Translations under genes and position numbers: made by a program | Source: Pseudomonadota bacterium | Lineage (GTDB): Bacteria; Pseudomonadota; Alphaproteobacteria; Micavibrionales; UBA2020 | Direction of reading: 5' to 3' | NCBI GenBank assembly: GCA_021845905.1 | Contig: JAJZVA010000005.1 | Location: 100,861-155,204, forward strand | Length of the DNA: 54,344 nucleotides | The notes under the pieces: model-generated | What the model was told of the DNA's origin: nothing | The model's database searches: none | The model's input: the letters and a program-made list of their open reading frames with translations, nothing else | Shown: piece after piece, positions 16,974 through 23,731 of the stretch | Layout of the letters: each line of letters begins with the position of its first letter | Numbering within the stretch: position 1 is the first letter of the stretch

Positions 16974-17687
16974 TTATTTTTCCTTTTCCGTAGGAGTTAA
17001 AAGCCACGATGGAATTTCAGGCGCGGGATATTCACATCCATTCACCATGACGGGCATTATCGCGCCATAAAAAAGCGGTGATCTAAGCAGGACGAACGCA
17101 GGATCTACATTATTTTCATGATCATCCTTTCCGCCTGACCAGTACATTTTTATATGGGGTGAGATACGCCCTGTAAGGATTTTTGCGGCGGCGGAGAACT
17201 TGTTTAAAATTTCAGTATTGACGGCAAAATATTTTAATTCTGCACCAATCCTGCATTTGTCGAACACCTTTCTGATATCAGGGAATGTGCCGTCAAGCGT
17301 ATCGCATTTAACAGACTCAAGGATTCCGGAGTTGCGATGTTTAAAAATGATAGCCATCCCGTTTTCGATTATGATGTTGTCTGCAAGATCAAGTATCTCG
17401 GTTACGGTTTCTCCATCAAAATGGTCGACCGTTATATCCTCTGCAAAGGCATCGAGTAGCACCTTTGAAATTATACGCGTCTTGTTAATTTCAAGGATGT
17501 ATTCCTTATCCGCTTCGCCGTCCGCATCGTAGATAACGCCGAGCGCATGCCCGTCAGTGGCAGCTATACGAATCCCGCCTTCCGGCATCGGCTTGACGTT
17601 TATGCCGTTTAAATAATAACGATTCTCTTCCTCTGCAATAAAGGGAATGAGCGCGGCGAGATATCTGGCTTTTGTTTTAATGAACAT
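16974..17687 (-). CDS. Shortened beta sliding clamp-like protein
   Basis: 237 residues. It lines up with domains 2 and 3 of DnaN rather than the whole protein. RYYLNGINV and IRIAATDGHALGVIYD match the RYYLCGVHL and AVATDGHRLAY region of the neighbouring full-length clamp. DGTFPDIRKVF matches DGMFPDYARIV, and the C-terminal FYGAIMPVMV resembles the clamp ending. Domain 1 is missing. Possible roles are a non-canonical clamp, a decoy that binds clamp-binding motifs, or an inhibitor. It sits 22 bp downstream of the full-length clamp gene. A+T content is higher than in its neighbour. Confidence 0.72.
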   Translation of the reverse strand: MFIKTKARYLAALIPFIAEEENRYYLNGINVKPMPEGGIRIAATDGHALGVIYDADGEADKEYILEINKTRIISKVLLDAFAEDITVDHFDGETVTEILDLADNIIIENGMAIIFKHRNSGILESVKCDTLDGTFPDIRKVFDKCRIGAELKYFAVNTEILNKFSAAAKILTGRISPHIKMYWSGGKDDHENNVDPAFVLLRSPLFYGAIMPVMVNGCEYPAPEIPSWLLTPTEKEK

Positions 17688-17709
17688 ATTTTTTCTCCGT
17701 TCTAAAAAA

Positions 17710-18837
17710 TTAAACCCTCATCGGCATCAGGACGTAATAGATGTCCGGATTGTCTTCCGCCGTGATCTTTGCGGCGCTGGCGGGGTCGGTCATGGCGATG
17801 GTGAACGCGCCGGGGAAGTGGCCGGTCATTTCGGCGAGAAAGTGGGCGTTGAAGCCGATGTCTATCTTGCCCGCGCCGGTGCAGTCGATCTCGTCATCGG
17901 CCTGCCCGATATCGACGCCGTTGACGTGCAGCCCCAGTTTGCCGTCGGAGAATGACAATTTCACACCGTTTGACTTGTCCAGCACGGTGCCGACGCGCTC
18001 GACCGCCTCGCGGAACGGCACGGTAGCGACCTCGAAGCGGATCGTTTCCGCCGTTTCCAGCGGAACGATGCGGGCATAGTCGGGGAACATTCCGTCGATC
18101 AGCTTGGTTTTCATCGTCACATTGCCGCAGCGCAGTTGCGCGCGCGCGGCGCAGATAACGAGTTCTATCTCGCCCGCAGGTTTATCGACGATGCGGCGCA
18201 TTTCCGTCACGGCTTTACTGGGGATGATGACCGGCGGCAGGTCTCCGGTGATGTCGATGATCGGGCTGCTGCAATATGCGAGGCGGTGGCCGTCCGTCGC
18301 CACGGCGATGATCTCGTTATCGGGATTCTCTGACGATGAATGCAGGTGGACGCCGCAGAGATAGTAACGCGTTTCTTCCTTCGACTGTGCGCCCTTGACG
18401 GCATCGAGCATCTTGCGGAATTCCTCGCTGTCCATGCGGATATGGCATTCGGCAGCCTTTTCATCCTGCAATTCGGGGAAATCTTCAGCGGGCAGCGTGC
18501 CGAGGACGAACTTTGCGCCGCCGCCGGTGATCTCGATGCGGTCTTCCTTGCGGGTGATCTCGACCAGGTCGCTGCCGATTTTCTTGCATATCTGCGCCAG
18601 CGTATGGGCCGGAACGGTGATCGTGCCGTGCCGTTTGACGTGCGCGGGCAGCCATTCGGATATTTCCATGTCCATATCCGTCGCGCCGAGGCGTATCTTG
18701 CCTTCCGCCGGTTTCTCCGCCTCCGGCACGTCGAGCAGGATATTCGCCAAAATCGGCACGGTGACGCGCTTTTCTGCCACGCCGAGCAGCCGCGCCAGCG
18801 TTTCGTTGAGTGCAGCTTTGGGGATAGAGAGTTTCAT
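17710..18837 (-). CDS. dnaN: DNA polymerase III beta subunit (sliding clamp), phage-encoded
   Basis: 375 residues from ATG 18837, the length of a complete DnaN. All three clamp domains are visible: domain 1 (VTVPILANILLDV, LGATDMDMEI, TLPAEDFPEL), domain 2 (ETRYYLCGVHL, ATDGHRLAY, VIIPSKAV) and domain 3 (DGMFPDYARIVP, YYVLMPMRV). It should form the ring that holds polymerase and other partners on DNA. No DNA polymerase is seen in the prophage, so it probably works with host partners or replaces the host clamp. It overlaps the upstream small membrane gene by 4 bp. Confidence 0.9.
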   Translation of the reverse strand: MKLSIPKAALNETLARLLGVAEKRVTVPILANILLDVPEAEKPAEGKIRLGATDMDMEISEWLPAHVKRHGTITVPAHTLAQICKKIGSDLVEITRKEDRIEITGGGAKFVLGTLPAEDFPELQDEKAAECHIRMDSEEFRKMLDAVKGAQSKEETRYYLCGVHLHSSSENPDNEIIAVATDGHRLAYCSSPIIDITGDLPPVIIPSKAVTEMRRIVDKPAGEIELVICAARAQLRCGNVTMKTKLIDGMFPDYARIVPLETAETIRFEVATVPFREAVERVGTVLDKSNGVKLSFSDGKLGLHVNGVDIGQADDEIDCTGAGKIDIGFNAHFLAEMTGHFPGAFTIAMTDPASAAKITAEDNPDIYYVLMPMRV

Positions 18838-19058
18838 ATATGGCTCCATTGATAGCAAGATTCTATTGTGTAACAGCCTTTTGCACAAAACAGTTCTGTA
18901 TGCTGCTTAGTGCATTTCCAGTCTGATTTTTGAAGGGAAAATGTTGGGCTTTGGGCGTCTATATAAATCGATGCAATCAGTCCGACCATTACAAGAACTG
19001 AGAAGATGATTGTCACTGCCATAAGTAAACGCGTTAAAAATTCGCCAAAATCGAACAT
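18834..19058 (-). CDS. Small single-pass membrane protein
   Basis: 74 residues. One membrane helix (about 10-32, LLMAVTIIFSVLVMVGLIAS) and a Cys-rich C-terminal part with four cysteines. It overlaps dnaN by 4 bp and the upstream 53-residue gene by 1 bp. No family recognised. Confidence 0.5.
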   Translation of the reverse strand: MFDFGEFLTRLLMAVTIIFSVLVMVGLIASIYIDAQSPTFSLQKSDWKCTKQHTELFCAKGCYTIESCYQWSHI

Positions 19059-19219
19059 CAGAACATCTCCATTTGCGAGGTTGGCTGATTTGCCTTTGCC
19101 CTGACCTCGCGTTTCAGGGCTTTGGTGGTGCGTTTTTTCGCTGCTGCCTCGTCATGGTGCTTTTTGCGCGTGTCCATGCGCGACCTGCGCCGCTGGCGGA
19201 TGCCGTGGATGGTGATCAT
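19058..19219 (-). CDS. Small basic phage protein
   Basis: 53 residues read directly from the sequence, starting MITIHGIRQRRRSRMDTRKK and ending TSQMEMF. It is strongly basic (Arg/Lys-rich), so nucleic-acid binding is possible. It is coupled at both ends: ATGA with the gene at 19216, and TGATG with the gene at 18834-19058. Confidence 0.5.
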   Translation of the reverse strand: MITIHGIRQRRRSRMDTRKKHHDEAAAKKRTTKALKREVRAKANQPTSQMEMF

Positions 19220-19329
19220 GACTGCAGCCTCGATGCGATCAGGAACCTGCGGAAATCATCCCGCGTCAGGTCGGCGATCGTCCTGCGGTGGATGATGATG
19301 CCGATTTTTTTAAGCAGCGCGGTGATCAT
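19216..19329 (-). CDS. Small phage protein, 37 residues
   Basis: Reads MITALLKKIGIIIHRR and ends FRRFLIASRLQS. It is short and basic with one hydrophobic face. Support comes from position: it starts 3 bp after the upstream stop and overlaps the next gene by 4 bp in an unbroken chain of coupled genes. Confidence 0.42.
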   Translation of the reverse strand: MITALLKKIGIIIHRRTIADLTRDDFRRFLIASRLQS

Positions 19330-19332
19330 GGC

Positions 19333-19521
19333 CTATTCTCCGAACGGGTTGCGCCAGACTTGGCATTTGAGACGCTTGACGATCTTCTCGCCCTTTTCAG
19401 TCAGGACGATATTGCGGCCCGTGGTCGAGTTCTCTGGCCGGACGGGGATTTTGTTGATTTCCTCGTTCGTCAGCGTCGGCACGTAGCGGCAGCGCTGTTT
19501 TGAAGGGTCTTTTTTAGGCAT
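19333..19521 (-). CDS. Small phage protein, unknown
   Basis: 62 residues (MPKKDPSKQRCRYVPTLTNE ... QVWRNPFGE). It has a winged-helix-like feel (LTEKGEKIVKRL) but is too short to assign. It ends in TAG and overlaps the upstream stop by 1 bp. Confidence 0.5.
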   Translation of the reverse strand: MPKKDPSKQRCRYVPTLTNEEINKIPVRPENSTTGRNIVLTEKGEKIVKRLKCQVWRNPFGE

Positions 19522-19838
19522 TAGGCCTGCTCCGGCTGATAGGCTATGTCGCGTTGCAGATGCAGCGCCTCGGAAAATCCGAATGTGCGTTCAGGCATAT
19601 CAGGATGAATGAAGACGATCCCGCCTGTCGGCACGTTGCGCACGATCCACCCGGCTTTTTCGAGTTCCAGCACGGCGGCGCGCGCCGCCGGATTGCGGAC
19701 GATCTTCGCCGGAATAGCCGCGGGCAGGCCTGCGCAGGACCGCGCTATATGTCGGGCGCGCTGGCAGACGTTCTCCACGCTGAATTCTGCGGAGCGCAAG
19801 GATTTACGGATGTTTGGAAATTCGATGACGTTGCTCAT
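19521..19838 (-). CDS. Phage protein, unknown (winged-helix-like C-terminus)
   Basis: 105 residues with a strong GGAGGA ribosome-binding site ahead of ATG 19838. It begins MSNVIEFPNIRKSL. The ARAAVLELEKAGWIVRNVPTG stretch followed by a beta hairpin looks like a winged-helix motif. No family assigned. It overlaps the upstream ORF by 4 bp. Confidence 0.58.
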   Translation of the reverse strand: MSNVIEFPNIRKSLRSAEFSVENVCQRARHIARSCAGLPAAIPAKIVRNPAARAAVLELEKAGWIVRNVPTGGIVFIHPDMPERTFGFSEALHLQRDIAYQPEQA

Positions 19839-20212
19839 TTCGTCCTCCGCTTGATGCAGGCGGTGCGCAAGGTCTTTGCAGACCCGCGCGCCGCTGCTAT
19901 GCTGTTGATCTCACTCACACAGCAAAGGACGTTAAAATGAAGCTTCCCGAAATCGTTGCCCTTGGCCTTTTTTCCACACTTGCGGAAAAGGGAATTATCG
20001 ACCCCAAGGAATTCGGCAATTATCTTCTTGATATGGTCGCAGAACTCGATATGGGCGCAGAAACCAGAAGCGCCCGTGAAACGGAGATCAAAGCTCTTTG
20101 CGCCAGCGTCATGCTGGATGCGGCCAGATGAATAGTCCCGCATGAATTCAAGGAAATGGCGATTTTTTCTATTCGCCCGCTTTTTATTCGGAAGATTCGC
20201 TTTTGTTGACAT
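19835..20212 (-). CDS. First gene of the PL operon, unknown basic protein
   Basis: 125 residues, very basic at both ends (NKKRANRKNRH, CIKRRTK), with five cysteines. Three points support it: a matching PL promoter 33 bp upstream (20245-20273), an AGGGG ribosome-binding site 6 nt from the ATG, and a 4-bp ATGA overlap with the next gene. Against it, a well-formed plus-strand ORF (19937-20131) lies wholly inside it with the better codon-position pattern. One may be a shadow of the other, or both may be used. Confidence 0.5.
   Translation of the reverse strand: MSTKANLPNKKRANRKNRHFLEFMRDYSSGRIQHDAGAKSFDLRFTGASGFCAHIEFCDHIKKIIAEFLGVDNSLFRKCGKKAKGNDFGKLHFNVLCCVSEINSIAAARGSAKTLRTACIKRRTK
19876..19903 (+). 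promoter_or_regulatory. Candidate rightward promoter for the 64-residue ORF
   Basis: TTGCAG (19876-19881), 16 bp, TATGCT (19898-19903), placing a start near 19910. It would run against the PL transcript. Confidence 0.35.
19937..20131 (+). CDS. Small antisense-oriented ORF, 64 residues
   Basis: Begins MKLPEIVALGLFSTLAEKG and is Ala/Glu/Leu-rich with a helical pattern. It has AAAGGACG 7 nt ahead of the ATG and a candidate promoter at 19876-19903. By hand count, about 73% of its first codon positions are purines against about 61% in the overlapping minus-strand ORF, which favours real coding here. It is the only rightward gene in this part of the prophage. No family recognised. Confidence 0.48.
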   Translation: MKLPEIVALGLFSTLAEKGIIDPKEFGNYLLDMVAELDMGAETRSARETEIKALCASVMLDAAR

Positions 20213-20248
20213 TTTTTACCCCTGTTGAGTTGGTTGCAGGGGTAAAAA
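20213..20248. repeat. 12-12-12 inverted repeat between PL and its first gene
   Basis: Perfect 12-bp arms (TTTTTACCCCTG and its complement) with a 12-base spacer. One arm overlaps the PL -10 element and the other covers the AGGGG ribosome-binding site and ends right before the ATG at 20212. There is no T-run outside the stem on either strand, so an operator or translation-control hairpin is more likely than a terminator. Confidence 0.6.
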
Positions 20249-20273
20249 TATAACTAATGTTATATCACGTCAA
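20245..20273 (-). promoter_or_regulatory. Leftward early promoter PL with operator
   Basis: On the minus strand TTGACG (20268-20273), a 17-bp spacer and TATTTT (20245-20250). The spacer holds the palindrome ATATAAC-N4-GTTATAT (20248-20265). The block ATAACA-NN-AGTTATATTTT is shared base for base with PR at 21180-21198. Two further ATAACAAA copies lie just upstream at 20273-20291, one helical turn apart. Confidence 0.72.
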
Positions 20274-20302
20274 TAACAAAAAATAACAAATGTAATGTTT
20301 TT

Positions 20303-20692
20303 TTATTGCGCGGGTTCAACGTCCAGCACGAAAGACGATATCTTGTCTTTTTGAGTCGCATACCAGAGCAGGTATAAAAGCCCCGGCAGCACCATGATGA
20401 AGCAAAGGATAATGAAACCGAGCAGGGAAAACGGGGTTTTCGGGATCCGATATTGCACAAGTCCGATATCCTGATTGAGAATTACATTGCCTTTGACGGC
20501 GAGTTCTTTCACAAGATCGCGGCGGCGATCTGCCTCTGGTCTGCTAATATCATGAAGCAGCGCATTCATTTTTTTTCTGTCGCGCGAGGCCTGAATAAAT
20601 GGAAAAACGAGGATGCGATAGAGAATATAAAATGCCCCTAAGGTCAAGCCCAGTGAAACTACGGTTAAAAATATATCGCTAGAATTCATCAC
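20303..20692 (-). CDS. Repressor-linked membrane protein
   Basis: 129 residues. Two membrane segments (about 8-32 and 90-114) flank a charged cytoplasmic loop (SRDRKKMNALLHDISRPEAD). The start overlaps the CI-like repressor stop by 4 bp, so it should be expressed in the lysogen. Membrane proteins in this position often act in superinfection exclusion or other lysogen protection; that role is inferred, and no family is recognised. Confidence 0.65.
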   Translation of the reverse strand: MMNSSDIFLTVVSLGLTLGAFYILYRILVFPFIQASRDRKKMNALLHDISRPEADRRRDLVKELAVKGNVILNQDIGLVQYRIPKTPFSLLGFIILCFIMVLPGLLYLLWYATQKDKISSFVLDVEPAQ

Positions 20693-21120
20693 TTATGACC
20701 TTTATTCGTTCTTTCGCCATTGTGTATGCCATCAACAGACGGCGGCTCTTTTTTTTCGAGATCCTGCAAAATCATCAGTTTTTCCTGCTCAAGCGGTGAA
20801 AGCTTGCAGAATTCGTCGAGCAGATCAAGGATTTTTTCCCGTTTTGACTGGCGAGGCACATCTTCAAGGCCAGAGTTCCGTGCCGGTTGCTTGTATTGCA
20901 GATTGATCATGGGGCCGTGGCCTGAAATCAGCCAATCATAGTTAATGCCGAGCGCGGCCGCGATGTCGGGGAATTTTTTGCTGGCTCCGCGTGAAATAAT
21001 CTGCGAGATCGCCGTTTGCGTTACCCCGATATTCTCCGCAAGCCATTTCTGGCTCTTGCCGAGTTCTGCAAGACGCGCCTCAATGCGTTGACCTATCAGG
21101 GGTTTTTGGTTTTTTTCCAT
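20689..21120 (-). CDS. CI-like XRE-family phage repressor
   Basis: 143 residues. The N-terminal HTH is clear (LGKSQKWLAENIGVTQTAIS, then a recognition helix). The C-terminal half is a short Glu/Lys-rich region without the LexA/CI Ser-Lys peptidase, so it is unlikely to self-cleave and may need an antirepressor for induction. It is divergent from the Cro-like gene, with operator palindromes ATAAC-N4-GTTAT between them. It is co-transcribed with the membrane protein that follows. Confidence 0.82.
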   Translation of the reverse strand: MEKNQKPLIGQRIEARLAELGKSQKWLAENIGVTQTAISQIISRGASKKFPDIAAALGINYDWLISGHGPMINLQYKQPARNSGLEDVPRQSKREKILDLLDEFCKLSPLEQEKLMILQDLEKKEPPSVDGIHNGERTNKGHK

Positions 21121-21157
21121 GCCTTAATTCCTATCATTTATGGCTTATAAAATCGCC

Positions 21158-21204
21158 ATAACAAAAGTATTGACCGCAGATAACAAAAGTTATATTTTGT
21201 TATC
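21158..21204 (+). promoter_or_regulatory. Rightward early promoter PR and operators
   Basis: TTGACC (21170-21175), 17 bp, TATTTT (21193-21198). Operators are ATAACAAAAGTTAT at 21180-21193 inside the spacer, a weaker copy at 21158-21171 overlapping the -35 region, and an inverted half-site TTTTGTTAT at 21195-21203. The direct ATAACAAAAGT copies are 22 bp apart. The transcription start falls at or next to the ATG at 21206. Confidence 0.72.
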
Positions 21205-21205
21205 C

Positions 21206-21424
21206 ATGACGGAATTAGAGGCATTACAGAGAGCTATAGCGATCGCGGGCAGCCAAGGAAAACTCGCCAAAGCATCCGGCTACACGCAGGCGGCTATATC
21301 TCAAATGTTAAAACGCGGCAGAGCCTCTGCCGCAGCAGCTATCCGCTTCGAGATTGCAACTCAAGGCGGAGTAACATGCCGACAACTAAGGCCAGACCAA
21401 TTCAAACACCAACAAAGCCCCTGA
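21206..21424 (+). CDS. Cro/YdaS-like DNA-binding protein, leaderless
   Basis: 72 residues from ATG 21206. The HTH pattern (GKLAKASGYTQAAISQMLKR) and the C-terminal LRPDQF are those of YdaS/Cro-type phage proteins, which oppose the CI-like repressor. There is no Shine-Dalgarno sequence, and the PR start coincides with the ATG, so the mRNA is predicted to be leaderless. The stop codon lies within the hairpin of a terminator. Confidence 0.8.
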   Translation: MTELEALQRAIAIAGSQGKLAKASGYTQAAISQMLKRGRASAAAAIRFEIATQGGVTCRQLRPDQFKHQQSP

Positions 21425-21437
21425 TAGGGGCTTTTTT
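21415..21437 (+). terminator. Intrinsic terminator overlapping the cro stop
   Basis: AAGCCCC, 5-nt loop, GGGGCTT, then T-run. The TGA stop (21422-21424) is in the loop. Expression of the downstream genes would need read-through, antitermination or another promoter. Confidence 0.82.
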
Positions 21438-21581
21438 AATGCTCAAAACGCAATAACCATAAAAAAGAAAGAAAGGAAAGTCAAGGGGAATTAAGGAGTA
21501 CTTAAAACTGAACTTTAAAACAACCAATTCCAGCCAAAAGCCGCGTTCTGCGGCACCGAAGCGAAAAACAGAGGGGAAGCT

Positions 21582-21872
21582 TTGAAAAATCAACCGGAAA
21601 AGATGTCCGATCTCACAAGTGAGGAACGCGAGATCCTGCTCGAAATGCAGCGCCTCGCGGGAATCCGCGCGATCGAGGAAAACCCGATTTTGATCGAATA
21701 CCTCACGCGGCAGGTGACGGCCGCAAACGGCAACCGCGTGCCCGCCGTCGTCAAAAGCCTCGCGCTAAAAGGCTATCTCGGCCAGCGCGTGCAGAAAAAG
21801 GTATTCGAGCAGCAACTCGAAGAAATCGCCAGCGACAAACCAATGAGAACATTTCAATGGGGGCCGAGGTGA
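21582..21872 (+). CDS. Phage protein, unknown
   Basis: 96 residues from TTG 21582, which has AGGGG 5 nt upstream; ATG 21603 is an alternative. It is helical and Glu/Leu-rich (LTSEEREILLEMQRLAGIRA). No family recognised. It directly precedes the C5 methyltransferase and overlaps its start by 4 or 16 bp depending on the start used. Confidence 0.55.
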   Translation: MKNQPEKMSDLTSEEREILLEMQRLAGIRAIEENPILIEYLTRQVTAANGNRVPAVVKSLALKGYLGQRVQKKVFEQQLEEIASDKPMRTFQWGPR

Positions 21873-23731
21873 AAAACTATCAGATCAAACTTGAGAGCGA
21901 GATCATCGTCGACAACTTCGCCGGAGGCGGCGGCGCGAGTTGCGGGATAGAGCAGGCGCTGCAGCGTCCTGTCAATATCGCCATCAACCATGACCGTGAA
22001 GCGATCGGCATGCATGAAGTCAATCACCCGCTGACGCGGCATTATTGCGAGGATGTCTGGCAGGTGAACCCGTTGCAGGTCTGCGGCGGCCGCCCGATCG
22101 GCCTCGCGTGGTTTTCGCCGGATTGCAAGCATTTCAGCAAAGCCAAAGGCGGGAAGCCAGTGGAAAAGAAAATCCGCGGGCTGGCGTGGGTCGTCTTGCG
22201 GTGGGCATCGCTTCCGCAGGATATCCGCCCGCGGGTGATCATGCTCGAAAACGTCGAGGAATTTCTGACCTGGGGTCCGCTGCTGCCGAACGGATTGCCT
22301 GATCCGGCGCAAAAGGGCCGCACGTTCAATTCATTCATCAATGCGCTGAAACGGCATGGCTATGCCGTTGACTGGAAAGAACTCAAAGCCTGCGATTACG
22401 GCGCGCCGACGATTCGCAAGCGGCTGTTTTTGGTCGCCCGGCGCGACGGGCAGCCGATCGTCTGGCCGCAGCCGACGCACGGGCCAAAGGGCAGCGGTTT
22501 GAAGCCATACCGCACGGCGGCGGAGTGCATCGACTGGTCCGTGCCGTGCCCGTCGATCTTCGACCGCGCGCGCCCGCTGCGCGACAACACGCTGCGCCGC
22601 ATCGCACGCGGCCTGAAACGGTATGTTATCGATGCCAGCGAGCCGTTTATCGTCAATCTGACGCACGGCGGAAGGATCGAGCCCGCGGCGCAGCCGCTGC
22701 GCACGACGACATGCGCCAAGCGCGGGGAAAAGGCCATTGTGACGCCGTATATGGTCGGCGCTGGCGGTCCTGCCCGCGCAGGCGAGCCGAAGTCCGTTGA
22801 AAACCCGTTCATAACCATGACGACGCGGAATCATGCGCAGGTCGTCTCGCCAACTCTGATAGAGATCGGCTACGGAGAACGGCCAGGGCAGAATCCGCGC
22901 GTTCCCGGCCTCGATCGTCCGCTCGGAACCGTTGTCTCCGGCGGCAGGAAACACGCCGTCGTCGCCGCGCACCTGCAAAGCATGTACGGAACGAGCGTCG
23001 GCACCGATCTTGCGGATCCCGCGCCAACTGTCATGGGAAAAACAAAGACCGCCATCGCCATCGCGTATATGGCGCAGCATAACACCGGCGTCACGGGGCA
23101 TTCGATCGAGGAACCGGTTTCGACGATCGTCGGGCGCGGCACGCAGCAGCAGCTCGTCGCCAGTTACGTCACGAAGATGCGGGGCACGAACGTCGGGCAT
23201 CCGGCGGACGAGCCGCTGCACACGGTTTCCGCGGGCGGAATGCACCATGCGGAAACGCGGGCGTTTCTGGTCAAATACTACGGCACCGAAAAAGACGGCC
23301 AGAATCTCAACAATCCAGCGGGCACGGTGACGACGAAAGACCGCTTCGGCCTTGCGACCGTGGAAATGACCGTGCCGCCGAGCCTGACGGACGAGCAGCG
23401 TTATACGGCATGGTGGACGGTGCGCCTGATGGAGAAATTCGGCGAGATCGACAGCGCGATTCCGCCCGTGCCGTGTCCGCGGCCTGCGTTCATCATGGTT
23501 GGCGCGTATATCATCGTCGATGTCGGCATGCGGATGCTCATTCCGCGCGAATTATACCGCGCGCAGGGCTTTCCGGACGATTACATCATCGACGTGACGT
23601 CCGACGGAAAACCTCTGACGAAAACGGCGCAGGTGCGCATGTGCGGAAACTCGGTTTGTCCGCCATTGTCGCGCGCGATCGTCGCGGCGAACATGCTGCA
23701 AACGCGGCTTTTCGAGAGGAAAGCCGGATGA
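21857..23731 (+). CDS. Phage C5-cytosine DNA methyltransferase with repeat region
   Basis: 624 residues from ATG 21857; GTG 21869 is an alternative. Motif I is FAGGGGASCG (21-30). The catalytic Cys90 is in SPDCKHFS, where most family members have PPC. Motif VI is ENVEEF (131-136), motif VIII YGAPTIRKR (181-189), and the C-terminal MCGNSVCPP is motif X. Between VIII and X, residues about 262-505 contain about seven imperfect 32-39-residue repeats with a common P-x-x-T core, replacing an ordinary target-recognition domain. It probably protects phage DNA from host restriction. It overlaps the N6 methyltransferase by 4 bp. Confidence 0.86.
   Translation: MGAEVKNYQIKLESEIIVDNFAGGGGASCGIEQALQRPVNIAINHDREAIGMHEVNHPLTRHYCEDVWQVNPLQVCGGRPIGLAWFSPDCKHFSKAKGGKPVEKKIRGLAWVVLRWASLPQDIRPRVIMLENVEEFLTWGPLLPNGLPDPAQKGRTFNSFINALKRHGYAVDWKELKACDYGAPTIRKRLFLVARRDGQPIVWPQPTHGPKGSGLKPYRTAAECIDWSVPCPSIFDRARPLRDNTLRRIARGLKRYVIDASEPFIVNLTHGGRIEPAAQPLRTTTCAKRGEKAIVTPYMVGAGGPARAGEPKSVENPFITMTTRNHAQVVSPTLIEIGYGERPGQNPRVPGLDRPLGTVVSGGRKHAVVAAHLQSMYGTSVGTDLADPAPTVMGKTKTAIAIAYMAQHNTGVTGHSIEEPVSTIVGRGTQQQLVASYVTKMRGTNVGHPADEPLHTVSAGGMHHAETRAFLVKYYGTEKDGQNLNNPAGTVTTKDRFGLATVEMTVPPSLTDEQRYTAWWTVRLMEKFGEIDSAIPPVPCPRPAFIMVGAYIIVDVGMRMLIPRELYRAQGFPDDYIIDVTSDGKPLTKTAQVRMCGNSVCPPLSRAIVAANMLQTRLFERKAG

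Noticed and set aside
20213-20248. Bidirectional terminator
   Set aside because: The T and A runs are part of the stem and no T-run follows on either strand; it overlaps a promoter and a ribosome-binding site.
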